NCBI RefSeq assembly: GCF_025118155.1
Contig: NW_026251412.1
Coordinates: forward strand, 330,596 to 394,595
Source: Cokeromyces recurvatus
Taxonomy: Eukaryota > Mucoromycota > Mucoromycetes > Mucorales > Mucoraceae
DNA length: 64,000 bases
Direction of reading: 5' to 3'
Under the pieces are notes generated by a model, which had not been told where the DNA came from, did not search any database, and was given only the letters and a program-made list of their open reading frames with translations. Of this stretch, positions 24,692-36,626 are shown in pieces. Both the position numbers and the translations under genes were made by a program. Each line of letters begins with the position of its first letter. Position 1 is the first letter of the stretch.

Positions 24692-26408
24692 ATGGATGCC
24701 TTCTTTGAACAGGCATCTGCTAAAATGGGTGGAACGCCAACAGCAGAACAATTAAAAATTGTTGCCTCTATTTTATCATCCTATCCATGTGCTATCTTAT
24801 TCAAATTAATTCCTGATCAACAAACATTAGTGAAGCATTTATTCTCTATCTTTATCACATCATTTATTATGATTTCAGTACTTCATTCATATGCAGGATT
24901 TATACATATTACTTTGTCATGTTTCTTTACTTTTATCTTTATGAAATATTATAAACGTAAGAATGGGCCTTGGATTAACTTTGTAATCATCATGATTAGT
25001 ATGTCATACAGGTGAGATATATATATTCTATTCTATTCTATTTAATACCAAGAAGCTAATTTATTATGATAACTAGCCATTTATCTCGCCAATTAGTTGG
25101 TTTTGATGCTGATAATTCAAATGATTATTCTGGTATGCTCATGATTGCCACTATTAAATTAACTTCATTTGGATTTAATGTGGCTGATGGTCGCACAAAA
25201 GATCAAACTATACTGTCAAGTTACAACCAGCGCATGAAAATTGAAAGATACCCTACTCTAATTGAATTTTTCGGTTGGATGTTCTTCTTTGGTGGATTTT
25301 TAGTAGGACCTACTTCAGAATTTATGGATTATATGCGTTTCGTAACAATGCAAATGTTTCAAGTCAAGGGCAAAACTAAGGTTCCTGTTCCTATTAAACA
25401 AACTCTCTTTTTAATTATCAAGAGTTTATTATTTATAGCTGCTGTCGTCGTTATTTCTCCTTATTATAGTTCTGCCAATATTGATTCTGATGCATGGAGA
25501 AGTTTATCGTTTGTAAAAAAGTAAAGTATTATTCTTATATGTTTATATGTATTACATGAAGGGAATTAACTGAGATATTAAAAAAAAAAAATTTTTTTTC
25601 TTTCCCCTTTTTAGACTCATTTATCTTCAGGTAGCCGCTTTCACATCCCGTTGTAAATATTATGTTGCTTGGTATTTATCAGAAGGAGCAAGTGTATTGT
25701 GTGGTTTTGGATTTAATGGGTTTGATTCAAATGGTAAACCACGTTGGGATCGATTTACAAACCTTTATGTATTTAAATGTGAGCTTGCTCAATCTATTAA
25801 GGAAATGATTGATCATTGGAATATGGGTGCTAATCGTTGGTTACGTTATTATGTATACTTGCGTGTTACTCCCCCAGGTCAAACCGGTGGTGCTATGAGC
25901 GCATTTATTACTTATGCTGTCTCTGCTCTTTGGCACGGATTTTATCCTGGTTATTATCGTAAGTAGATATGTATATTATTTATTATTAGTGTTATTATTC
26001 ACGTATTAATGTCTATTTTTTTTTTAAAAAAAAAAAGTATTCTTCTTATCTGTTACTCCTTTCCAATTGTTGGCACGTAACTTTAGAAGAACATTCCGTC
26101 CACTCGTCTTTATTCCAGGTACAAAGAATCCTAAACCTATGCTTAAATTCTTTTATGATATCATTACTTGTATTGTAACCATGACAATCGTCAACATACT
26201 CTCGGTTGCTTTCAATCTACTCTATTGGAAACCAGTCATTAGAGCTTGGTCCCAAATTTATTATGTTCATTATTTGGTTGGCTTTGCCGGTTATGCTCTT
26301 TGGCGCTTAACGTATCCTTCTTTTAAACGATACCAAAAGAAGCGAGAAGAAATCGCTATCTCTCAGCGTGCTCGCCCACCTACTCCTCCACTTGATAAAA
26401 AAGACTGA
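24692..26408 (+). CDS. ALE1: MBOAT lysophospholipid acyltransferase (ALE1/LPT1 type)
   Basis: Four exons (24692-25011, 25077-25520, 25615-25958, 26038-26408) join in phase to 492 residues. It is a polytopic ER membrane protein. The MBOAT active-site region is clear: DHWNMGANRWLRYYVYLR with the conserved Asn and Trp, and the catalytic His in AVSALWHGFYPGYY. Other family blocks are PTLIEFFGWMFFFGGFLVGP and LCGFGFNG. The hydrophilic C-terminus (KRYQKKREE...PPTPPLDKKD) has a basic, cytosolic character. ALE1-like enzymes re-acylate lysophospholipids with broad head-group use. The ATG at 24692 follows a run of A and gives the expected N-terminus; the upstream in-frame codons are low-complexity. Confidence 0.93.
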
Positions 26409-26560
26409 ATAAAAAAATAAATAAAAAAGTAAATAAATAAAGAAATTTTAATATTTCTATACATATATATATATATATATATATCACTGGACACTGTATC
26501 TATGTTAACAATAGTTGCCCTTTCCCTCCTCTTTCAGGCTGAGATAACTTGTCATAAAGA

Positions 26561-26618
<58 letters not shown>

Positions 26619-26734
26619 CAGGCCCCTTAACTCGATGGTAATATGAATCCTCTCTGATAAGATAGAATACCGTATTATATGGAATAAGCTACTTTTTATG
26701 ATAGTAATTATCCTTACTCTTGTTGAAAGGGGAA

Positions 26735-26778
<44 letters not shown>

Positions 26779-27006
26779 GATTTATTATTATTAAACAATA
26801 GGGGAGAGAAGGAGGCGATTATTCTGCTGCTATATACAAAGTGATGGAGTTTATATATTGACAAGAATAACCAAATTTTAATAAATTCCTAGTTCAAAAA
26901 GTTGCTTTTATCTTTATAATTTTGCTTGTAATGACAATGAAATTGCTTTTTTTTTTAGACTCTTCTTTTATACAAATACAAATACACATACATATACACC
27001 TATTTC
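26409..27006. other. Convergent spacer with two very long A tracts
   Basis: This region lies between two convergent genes. It contains an (AT)n stretch at about 26464-26484 and uninterrupted A runs of 56 bases (26562-26617) and 41 bases (26736-26776) on the plus strand. No gene is supported; the open frame across it on the minus strand is a poly-Phe artefact. Confidence 0.8.
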
Positions 27007-29175
27007 TTATGTCGTACCGATAAAATAACTCACATCATATATTAGTGCAATCCATGGATATGGGTATTGACTATAATGATCTAGATCGACTACACTGCCA
27101 TTAATAAATTCATGTATACCTGTTGTTGTTATTAACTGAACTTTTGAGGATGCATGAAGATCATGTATAAATTTAAAGGTTTCAATAATATTTAAACAGA
27201 TTTTCATAGTTTCTCTTGCTGCTTTTGTAACGTTTGGATTAGAAGATAATGCTAATATTCCTAGTATATCTATTGCTCTAAATATAAAGTGACTAGTAAT
27301 ACATTCATAAACGCCTATATAATAATTATGATTTAGGATATACAAATATATATAGTAGAATATACAAGAATTTACATGCTGATTGATTTCTTTTCAAAGC
27401 AAAAATTCGTTGAATTGTATAATTTAATAAATAACAACTCTGAAGGGATTGATTAAGTGAATATTGTTCTACATAATTGAGTATTTGCTCGTTAGGTCCG
27501 TGTGCAATAGGTTGTAAAAGATAGGCATAAAAGTTTATATGAAATGAATGGAATCCAAGAAATGTTATTAATAAAATTAAATCAGATGTTTCATCTATGG
27601 CTTTTTTACACTTGTCAAAATCTTTCAAATCATCACATATACGAAAATCGTCTGGTAATGTTGATGCCCACTCCTTAAATATAGCTTCTAATCTAACAAT
27701 TGATTCAAAGCTAAGTGTACACGTTTTCCCAAAGTGTATATTACATAGTTGTTCCTAAGTATTTAATACATACTGTCTATTAAATTGATAAAATGATGAT
27801 CATCTCTCTCTCTTTCCTCTTTTTATTTATTTGGTTTATTTACCATAAACTTACTAATGAAAGGATGATTAAATAGAGTTAATACCCAATTTCGTGATTG
27901 CATTAGCTTTTGGGTGAATTCTGGTTCATCTGATAAAAATTTCCAACTTGGAAAGCAAAGACTGAATGCATCAATAGCTTCACCTGTAATGTAATTTATT
28001 AATTGTAGTTGCATACTAATTATTGTCAAATGACGAATAAATAAAGTTTTATCAATATTGGTTGTAAACTGTTTTGCATTCTCAGCTATAGAAGAATGAT
28101 CATTGTTCTCCGAAACACGTTCAGAGCTCAAGTTGTAGTAATCCTTTAAATCAAGACAGATTTGATAGGCCATGGAAATCAACCGTCGATATTCGAAATA
28201 CCTTATAGTCATGTGCAAGTATTGACTAAGTAAGTTGATACATATCACATTTTCTAATCGCTTTTCAATTTGATCAAATTGATCCAAAAGAATGGATTTT
28301 GCATTAGAATAGAAGAAATCGGCTAAGCTTCGTTTGTCACGTGCATCGTAAGGTACATGCCTACAAACAGAGGAACAAACGTTACAACAAATACAAAGAG
28401 TCACTATATCAGCCAGAGGATTTTGTAGTTTAAGGAATCTAGCTCGGAATGTTGCTTCATGAAGAAATGGGTGATAAACATTGAGACATTTGAAATAGAT
28501 TTCAACAAGTTGATTTACAACTAAGAAAGGTTCGAATATAAATGCTCTTGGCAGTAAAAATGCGTTGGAATCTTTAGTTTTGAAATTACTATGTTTAAAA
28601 AATTGAGCAAACAAACGAAACATAAAGGGTGTTGTGCCTTCTTTATTGTTTAAGCTGAAATTCAATAACAGAGTTGATTCGCCACAATATATGTCCGTTT
28701 TACTACTTAATGAAGAAGTATCATTACTGTTGCTACTACTACTCCTGCTGCCGCTGCTGCTGAGAGGAGATAGATATGAAATAGATTGTTTGTTATAAGA
28801 TAATAGATCACCCACATTTCGAATGCCTGTCTCAATTTCAAAGATACCATTTTTGATCTTGAACTTCCATTGATAAAATAAGTTTTGTATCATAGGATCT
28901 GCTAATAAAGCATCATGTCTCTTCGAATTATCGTTATTGCGAATCATACGAAGGTGATTTAATTGATTTTCAAATTGTTGAATTGCTTGTTCTAATTGTT
29001 GTACATTATGTTTTAAATCTACTAGATCAAGATCATCTTTATCATCTAAAAGAGAAGAGTTTCCATTTCCATTCTTTATAGGCTGAACACATGCTTTATC
29101 GAACTTTATACATCTTGTACATCGATTGCTTAGATTATCACGTATACATTTTCGACGATATTTACGACATTCTAA

Positions 29176-29213
<38 letters not shown>

Positions 29214-29284
29214 TTATAAAAATATATATTCATATTAGAACAACGTTTTATTTTACCAGTGCAAGGAGTAATTCTGACTTTCAT
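27007..29284 (-). CDS. Zn2Cys6 transcription factor
   Basis: Four exons; exon 1 (29284-29257) encodes MKVRITPCT and joins through a G/AA codon to exon 2 (29171-27844), rebuilding the binuclear cluster: CTECRKYRRKC then CTRCIKFDKAC. Exons 3 (from about 27756) and 4 (to 27007) complete the protein. After the cluster comes a short coiled coil (DLVDLKHNVQQLEQAIQQFE), a Ser-rich stretch and a long region of the fungal-specific transcription-factor type, including VEIYFKCLNVYHPFLHEATF. It is expected in the nucleus, binding CGG-type half sites, probably as a dimer. The target pathway cannot be read from the neighbours. Residues coded by TCX repeats form a Ser tract near 28700-28760. Confidence 0.87.
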
Positions 29285-29387
29285 ATATAAAACTTATCTT
29301 CCATAAAGAAAAAGGATAAAAAAAAAAAAAAAAAAAAGAAAAAGAAAAAGAAAAAAGAAATAGAATTCATGAAAATAATTTTATTTA

Positions 29388-30828
29388 CTATTTTAAAGTA
29401 CTGAATATATTATGATTGGTTGTATCAGACTGCATAGGTCTAGCTTTTATTACGCCTGCAAAGCCTCGTCTATCTCCCTTAGTCATCATTATTTTCCAGT
29501 TTGCTTTCAGATTTGATAAGACTCTTTCAATCTCTTCATTATGATCAGGTGATGAAGCTAAGAGTGAAGTCATTTGAAGCATTTTTGCTGCTGTAGCTGC
29601 AGGATTTTGTGATGATCCAAAATCAGTAAATAATTTATTAAAGACATCTAAATAAAGCCATGATTGAAAAAAAAAAATCTAGATTAATTATAAACCAACA
29701 ACTTTTCAGACGGGAATTACTGTTACCTTCTAATCTCTTTGTTTGCAATAAAATAACATTATCTCTAAAACTTCTCAAAGCCATATTACGTACATTCCAC
29801 ATCTCAGCTTCATCAGCTGAACGATAGCGAATATCTGTTCTTAAAGGTAGAAAGACAGCTTCAAAATATGGTAATGCATAAGTGAAAAAAAAGGACCATT
29901 GTTCAACAAGTCTGTCAAGTAACTTTTCGTCAGTAACACCAAACATTTTTGCATTCAACGTAAACATGCCATCTCTTAACAACGCTTCGATATCTCGATA
30001 AAGGGTGGGTGAAATCGGATCTGTCAAACAGCATCTGTATAAGCCAATATGTATCAATGCATAAAACTTCTCCTTATTAAATCTATTCAACTTCTTGTAT
30101 ATAAATTTTTACCTTAATAATTCATTTAAATCTTCAATAGAGCTTTGGACTCCTTCACCATTAAATAGAGGCAGTACTCGAACACATAACGTCTGCCAGG
30201 TATCTCCTTGTGCCGTGGTAGTAGTATGGTAATTGGTTGGTAACGTTATAGTGCTACTCATACTATTTTGTCGATGATATGAATAGGCTACTGCAGTTGT
30301 AGAGGGAGCAGCAATGGTTTGAAATGACATGTTATTGCCTCCATTCATGCTATTTGATAGAAAAAAATTATTATTATTTATAGGTGAAGTAGGTGAAGTG
30401 ACATCATCTCCTCTTAAGTGAATAGATGACTTTTCCATATCTCGAGCAATTAATTTAGCATCTAAAGATGTGAGTGATTTATGTATGGAAGGAGGGTAGA
30501 TGGGTGAAAGAGATTTATCCAAATTGGTTGAAATAGTTGTTTGTTGACGAGGTGAATATTGATGAGTAACAGAATTAGATCGTATGCTATGACGTTTTAG
30601 TTGGCTTTCATTGCCACTCGGAGGTGATTGAATAGTAAATGTAGTAGCTGACTGTGAACGAATCGGATTAGGGCCTTGTGAAATTAGATTGTTACTGTCT
30701 AAACTGGTTGAAAGTGAAGAAGATGAATTTGATGAAGAAGATAATATAGCCGATGTTTTATCATTATTGTCATCTGAAACTTGTGGTTGTTGCATTGAAG
30801 TAGATTCATTATCATTTAGTGAGCTCAT
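29388..30828 (-). CDS. BIT61: HbrB-like TORC2 subunit (BIT61/PRR5 family)
   Basis: Three exons (30828-30113, 30034-29727, 29647-29388) join in phase. The first 220 residues are low-complexity, Ser/Thr/Asn-rich and probably disordered and phosphorylated. Then the HbrB domain begins: LCVRVLPLFNGEGVQSSIED, LLRDGMFTLNAKMFG, DRLVEQWSFFFTYALPYFEA, VFLPLRTD and RNMALRSFRDNVIL. Proteins with this domain (yeast Bit61, human PRR5/Protor) are accessory subunits of TOR complex 2, which controls AGC kinases and plasma membrane homeostasis. I chose the Met at 30828 because upstream codons encode a Phe/Ile/Tyr string typical of AT-rich untranslated DNA. It follows HRD1 on the same strand by about 200 bases. 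Confidence 0.87.
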
Positions 30829-31024
30829 TGGATGTAAATAGGATATGTGTATGTACAAGTGGAAATAAAATAAAATAAAATAAAAAATAAAAAATAAAAA
30901 TTCATTTATGCCACCCGTCACAAATTAAGCACTACTAGTTTATTTTAATTGATTTATGATGTATATAAAACAACATATGTTTATATATTATGGAATACAC
31001 AATAGAAGAAGGTTATAATGACTG

Positions 31025-31632
31025 TCACATATCATCATAGCTATTGTTATCTAATGAAGAAGAAGCACTATAGTCTGGTAACTTTCCTTTTTGTCTATCA
31101 CTTAATTCAATTTTTGGAGTATCTTCATTCACTTCTTCTATTGTAGTAGTCGTACTCGTATTTGACTTTATTGGAGTGGATATCCTTTCCTTGTTACTTG
31201 ATATTTCTGCCTCTACTGATTTTGTTGATTCGCTCGCTTCATTGTTAGTAGTGGTTGTTGTAGCAGGAGTAATACTCAAAACTTGAGTAAGGATTTGCAT
31301 TGACTGAAAGATCTGATTTTGAACTGTTTCTAAAATCTTTAATTTTCTTTCAATAGCTTCTCTTGTTGATGTAGCTAAAATACGTTGATCTTCTTCTGTT
31401 AAATTCGAAGGAAGAGATGGTATTGTATGATCATTAATGTATTCGGTTGAATTAGTGTTTAAAGTACTTATAGGGACTAAACGCGTCCATCCATTTGAAT
31501 TTACATAAGAAGGATCGGGAGTAAGAATTCCAAAAGAAGATGATTGCTGATAAGGAGTAAATGTTTGATTCCATTGACTTCCTAGTCCTTGCAATGGCTG
31601 CTGTTGTTGTGGTAGTTGCTGAAGTAATTGTG

Positions 31633-31672
<40 letters not shown>

Positions 31673-33248
31673 TGGTTGTGGTTGTGGTTGCTGTGATTGC
31701 TGATTTTGGTTATTAGCTGTACAAATAGCAATATTAGTAATTTATCAAATAACGTATCTATAATAAATTATATGTTACCATCAACTAATACAGAACGACG
31801 ACTAAGAAAAGAAATAAGATATAAATAAATAGAAAAAGTTTGATTATATTATATCATAGTGTATTTTATATATTACCATGTAGGGCAAGTCTGTTGTCTT
31901 TCAAGCCAGCTACGTAAACAATGGAAATGGAAAATATGCCCACAAGGAAGCTTTTTAGGCTGATCAAGATTATGCTCATTATCATTTCTATTAGTAGCTA
32001 TATCTGCATGATTGGTGTTATTATTTCCATTTGAATAGGAGTCAGTCACTTGCATCTCTTCTCTACAAATAATACAAGTACTATCACTTGAACGAGTAAA
32101 GTCTTCTGCAGTCGCATTAGGATAAAGTTCATTCATATTTCGAGTTGCGCGTCTATAACGATATAAATCTCTACATTTCTGAATGAATGATCTAAATGTA
32201 ATATAGACGTCTCTTATAATATGTAAAGGTAACTGATAGTTTAAGCAAATATACAAGAAGAAAATAAGATAAGTGACTAACTTGAGAAATTCTATGATTA
32301 AACAAAAAGTTAGAAAAAAAAAAAGACCTATTAATAAATCTAATTTATACCTGTAATCAGGTCTACATAAAAGACCCACATTGATTTTCCTTCCCAAGTT
32401 TGTTCACTTCGCATGTCAATTACATTAATTATATACTTGCCAATAGTTGATACTATAGTACATAATAAAATGGTATACTATGCTAATATTAATAAGAGTG
32501 CACATAAAATAGAATTATATATTTGTACCTCAAAACCAAACATAATCATCATATTAGGTCCTTTTACAAGTGTAACATTGATAGCATGATTGGCTAAAAG
32601 TAAATCTACGAGCAATAAAATATTTAATAGGTTTACAATTCTAACATGAAAACTGATTCCATTTGTAGGTGTTTGCTCCATCTATACACATTGTATAAAC
32701 TTTAACTTGAATTCTTATGAATAATAAATAAAACTTACAAATTCAACACGATCTTGGCATAGCCAATGAAATATCTTCAAGAATAATAAAGTAGTGAAAA
32801 CAACAATGAATTGTAAATCGAATTCTTCTCGAAATATAGTCATTGCTAAACATGTTTCGGTTACCGCATACCAAGACCTTTCATATAAATGCTAAAAAAA
32901 AAATTGATATTTTTATGATTAATTGTTTAAATTAAAATGCATAATTTCATATTATACATACTTCAACTTCAATTGCTCTTAATCTGCCAAAGAAGATGGC
33001 TTGTAAAGTTTTGCCGAACAAAATACATAATATAAGTCCCATATTTAATAGTATCTTTATGGTAAAGCAAGTCAATTATTACACTGTATTTTTTTTTTAT
33101 TTGAATTGCCTATATTTACCATCATGCATGCACTTGATTTTGAAAGATATATACAGGCAGCATAAAAGTTTGAACGTTGATGCATTGCTGAAAGTATCAC
33201 TCCAATAGCCAGTATGGAGGAAACACAGCCATAAATGGCCATTCTCAT
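31025..33248 (-). CDS. HRD1: HRD1/synoviolin ER-associated RING E3 ubiquitin ligase
   Basis: A multi-exon gene. The N-terminus (MRMAIYGCVSSILAIGVILS) begins a multi-spanning membrane region seen across several exons (LNMGLILCILFGKTLQAIFF, LNILLLVDLLLANHAINVTL). This is followed by a RING-H2 finger: CIICREEM, then LPCGHIFHFHCLRSWLERQQ and TCPTC, whose last Cys is rebuilt across an intron. The C-terminal tail has a poly-Gln stretch and a Ser/Thr-rich region ending at TGA 31025. HRD1 ubiquitinates misfolded ER proteins for retrotranslocation and proteasomal decay. Between the RING cysteines there is a long Asn-rich insertion (about 30 residues), which is unusual but does not touch the ligands. 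The start is the Met whose next residues match the family. Confidence 0.93.
31602..31692 (-). repeat. CAR microsatellite coding for poly-Gln in HRD1
   Basis: A run of TGC/TGT-type triplets on the plus strand, read on the minus strand as Gln with scattered Pro and Leu. It lies in the cytosolic tail of HRD1 and is expected to vary in length between strains. Confidence 0.85.
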
Positions 33249-34336
33249 TTTTAAAAAGGTATGTATATTCAAAAAGTATAAATAATTCAAAAAAAAAAAA
33301 AAGAAAAAGAAAGAATAATAATAATAATAAAGCTACAAAAAAAAAAATCCATACGTCATCTTCAGCATAATTCTTACTTTTAAATTATTATATCTCTGAT
33401 TTAGTAGTAAAAACCTATCTGTTTATTCGTATTATTAAACAATACAGTCATATTCTTTCACTGTATTTCTTTAATGAAACTATAAACCATCTTAAAGCCT
33501 GTTATTCATTGTAATTACAATATTTTTGAATAAAATTGAAACTAGTCAAAAAAAAGATCAAATAATATAAATTTAAGAAGTAAAAATAGATTTAGACGAA
33601 ATCTAATTAGTATTTAGACAGAGAATATGGAGGGGGCAATCTCGACCGGTTAGTATCTCATTAGAGATTCAATGAATCTTTTTTGCAGTATTGAAATCAC
33701 ATTGACACGACATCCCGCAACTTTTACAAGCTTAGACATCATAACAGCTCATTATTACAGGCATAAAATTTCTTTCAAAGCATAAATGGCAAGTCTGCTT
33801 TATGTAAAAGCAAATATGTAAATAGAGCAGTAATAATTAATTACTTTGAAAATTCTATATTCAGCTATAGTAACTATAATTAAATCACGACGTTTTTGTC
33901 TATTTAATACTTTCACAATACGTTAGTGGCTTCTATTCGGATACCTTTGAATATGACAGCATTTTTATTCAATATTCCATTTCTAAAGGCTATAACTGGA
34001 ATTTTCATTATATCTTGATATATATATATAAATGTATATATAGTTGGTACTCAATACATAATACCTCTTTGCCCGCTACACAATGTGTACATTATCGTTT
34101 ACAAAGAACTTGCGTTTATTTTACATTCTTTCTTTTATAACTTGTAAGGCTTCATAGGGGTTCTTATTCTTTACATCATTTTTCTTATTCTTCTTTCTTT
34201 TCTATTCTTTTTTGTATTTTTTCCCTCTGTTGTACTTATTAGAAAATTCACCATTTCTTGCATAACATGTTATATATTTTGGTAGTAAAAAGAAAAAAAA
34301 AAAAAAACTGAAACAGTTAACCCCTATATTTAATAC

Positions 34337-34648
34337 ATGAAACAAATTCTATATGATGATTCTAAGAATGTAAAAGAGATGAAAATAGCTCTAAGATTTA
34401 TGGTCAACTTGAATGGTAAGGACAAGGATACTGTTTGTATGGAAATAGCGAATGCTACACTTTCCATTATGAAAATACATAAAGATAATGATAGGCTTCT
34501 TATAGAATCAAAGGATGTACTAGACAGCCTAATCTACAATACTCTGAACATTCAAAGTATAAATGATATCAGTGGAATTGCTTTGCATGTTGTGGGCACG
34601 TATACTATATATCTTTCAAAAAAAAAAGATATTTATCTAATTGATTAA
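34337..34648 (+). CDS. Small hypothetical ORF, 103 aa, possibly part of a relic element
   Basis: An ATG-started frame of 103 residues whose composition looks protein-like (LRFMVNLNGKDKDTVCMEIA, DRLLIESKDVLDSLIY), unlike the poly-Phe/Ile shadows elsewhere. I recognise no domain. It ends 145 bases before copy B of the dispersed repeat on the same strand, so the two may be exons or pieces of one unit. Apart from copy B just downstream I see nothing that ties it to another gene. Confidence 0.3.
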   Translation: MKQILYDDSKNVKEMKIALRFMVNLNGKDKDTVCMEIANATLSIMKIHKDNDRLLIESKDVLDSLIYNTLNIQSINDISGIALHVVGTYTIYLSKKKDIYLID

Positions 34649-34792
34649 CGATATATATAGTGTTGGATCAGTAAAGAAAATCAATACAGAAGAAGACTAT
34701 GTGAAAAATTGTTATATATGTGTATACATATTTTTATTTTAGAATTAAATCTGACAATTTCAAAATTATCAGTTCCTTTTATAGTTTTTTCT

Positions 34793-34872
34793 AACAAGTA
34801 TCCTTTATCTATATCGTGATCCTATATTAAAAATATTTGATCCAAAGGATATTACATTAATCAATCTAAATT
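34793..34872 (+). repeat. Dispersed repeat, copy B
   Basis: Matches copy A at 71 of 80 aligned bases. One frame reads LTSILYLYRDPILKIFDPKD; just upstream the matching peptide SVPFIVF is in another frame, so this copy carries a frameshift. Similarity to copy C extends about 50 bases upstream and 30 bases downstream (AAGGCACCACCTTGATTCAG against AAGGTATAACCATGATTCAG). Confidence 0.85.
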
Positions 34873-35426
34873 AAACAACTAAGGCACCACCTTGATTCAG
34901 TTTAAAATTTGATTTTAGCGTATAAATGCTGCTTAGTACAGTTTGTTTCTTCCTTGTATTCATTTTATGCTAAGGTATAAAAAAAAACATAGCTGATTTT
35001 CGAAAGAAAGAAACTGTCAATTGAGATACGAAAAGTTGTACTTTGGACTTGAACTTGTAGGCAAAAATGAAAAGTGGGTGCGCAAAATTAAGAAATAATA
35101 ATATGCAAAATTAAAATTATCAACATGTGAAAACAAAAAAAAATTAAATGTTCAAAAATGGAAATATTGGAGTACAAGAACATAAAATCTCATACGCAAA
35201 TTAGTCGGAAAAAAAAAGTTAATATGAATAATTTGAAACCTTTTTCCCATTGTAGGACATAAAAAAAGTCATTGCCTGCCAGATTTTAGTTCTTATAAAT
35301 ATGGATAAGATAATTGGTCTACGAAAAAAAGTCTTCCATCTTTTTTATCTTTCTTCTTCTTTTTTTTTTTTTAATTCTTAAAAAAGGAAATAATAAAGAA
35401 AAGATAATAAAGTTAAATACAAAAGT

Positions 35427-36592
35427 ATGGTCAAGTCCGACACTTTGTCTGATCAAAAAGACATTGGAAGGAAAACACCATCTACATTAACGCCACAAAA
35501 TGAAGCCTCATTGACAGCCATTCCACAAATTATTTTAACTAAACCTACTACATCAGAATATGAATTATCAATTATAAATAATGACAACAATAATTGTTCT
35601 AATTCTCTTTCACCCCCTAAAATTAGTCCTCCCTCACAACTACCATCATTACCATCTCCTCAGCCTTTACCTCTTACAAAAGATTTATTACGACGAAAAA
35701 ATAAACTAGATCGGTTTCTATTTCAGAAAGAAAAGTATCATTATTCTGCTAAAGGATTTTCAACTAGTACCGCCATTGATGAAAGAGTCACTGCAGGATT
35801 GGGTATATCTACGCCAAATAATAATCGTTATAGAGAAAGCAATATATCATCTTTAGGCTTGCGATCACGTCGATTCAGCTCGTCTCGTTTATCTTCCTCA
35901 AATCAAAGTGAACCAGAGAAGTCAATATTAGCCTTTAGCCCCTCCTCTAATCAACATAGCGAATGGAGTTATGATTTAGATGGATATAAATCAACCACTT
36001 CTTGTTCATCAAAGGGACATCATAGACATAGTCACCCATATTCGAGAACTTCTTTTAGTGGATCATCTATTCAACATAACATCTCTATAAAACCATATCA
36101 TGCTACAACTACAGCTGCTATAACTGCTCAACATCGATATATGGATACACATACTGACAATCATTATTATCGTCATCAGCAGCATTTAAAATATTCAAGT
36201 CAAGAAATACATAAAAATCAAAATGAATCTTATTTTTTAGATCTAATATACCAAGCCGTTATACGTGTTGTCAATTCAAGAGCACCTGAATCAAAAGAGA
36301 TAGCTGATAAAGAACTATTTAATTTCAATTCTATATCATCATCACTATACAATAATAATAATATAAATAATCAAGTAATAACTGTAGAAGATCATACCCA
36401 AATTCAGCCTTTATCTACTAATATAAACGAATCTAATGAAAAACATACTGTAGAACTATCTCCACCTAATAATGGGAACAGATTATCTTTTTTATCTTCT
36501 ACAACAAATACAAGCTTAGATTTTGATTATGCATTATCTCCAGCAACAACAACAACAACAACAACAACAGCAGCAGCAGCAGCAGTAGCAGT

Positions 36593-36626
<34 letters not shown>

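Larger units (their letters stand above)
33249..35426. other. Divergent spacer between HRD1 and CCH1
   Basis: About 2.2 kb between two outward-pointing genes. It should contain both promoters, and also holds a 103-residue ORF (34337-34648) and copy B of a dispersed repeat. The last 150 bases before CCH1 are T- and A-rich. No other gene is supported. Confidence 0.5.

Noticed and set aside
26505..26864. 119-residue minus-strand open frame
   Set aside because: It consists mostly of poly-Phe from the two long A tracts and has no other coding signal.
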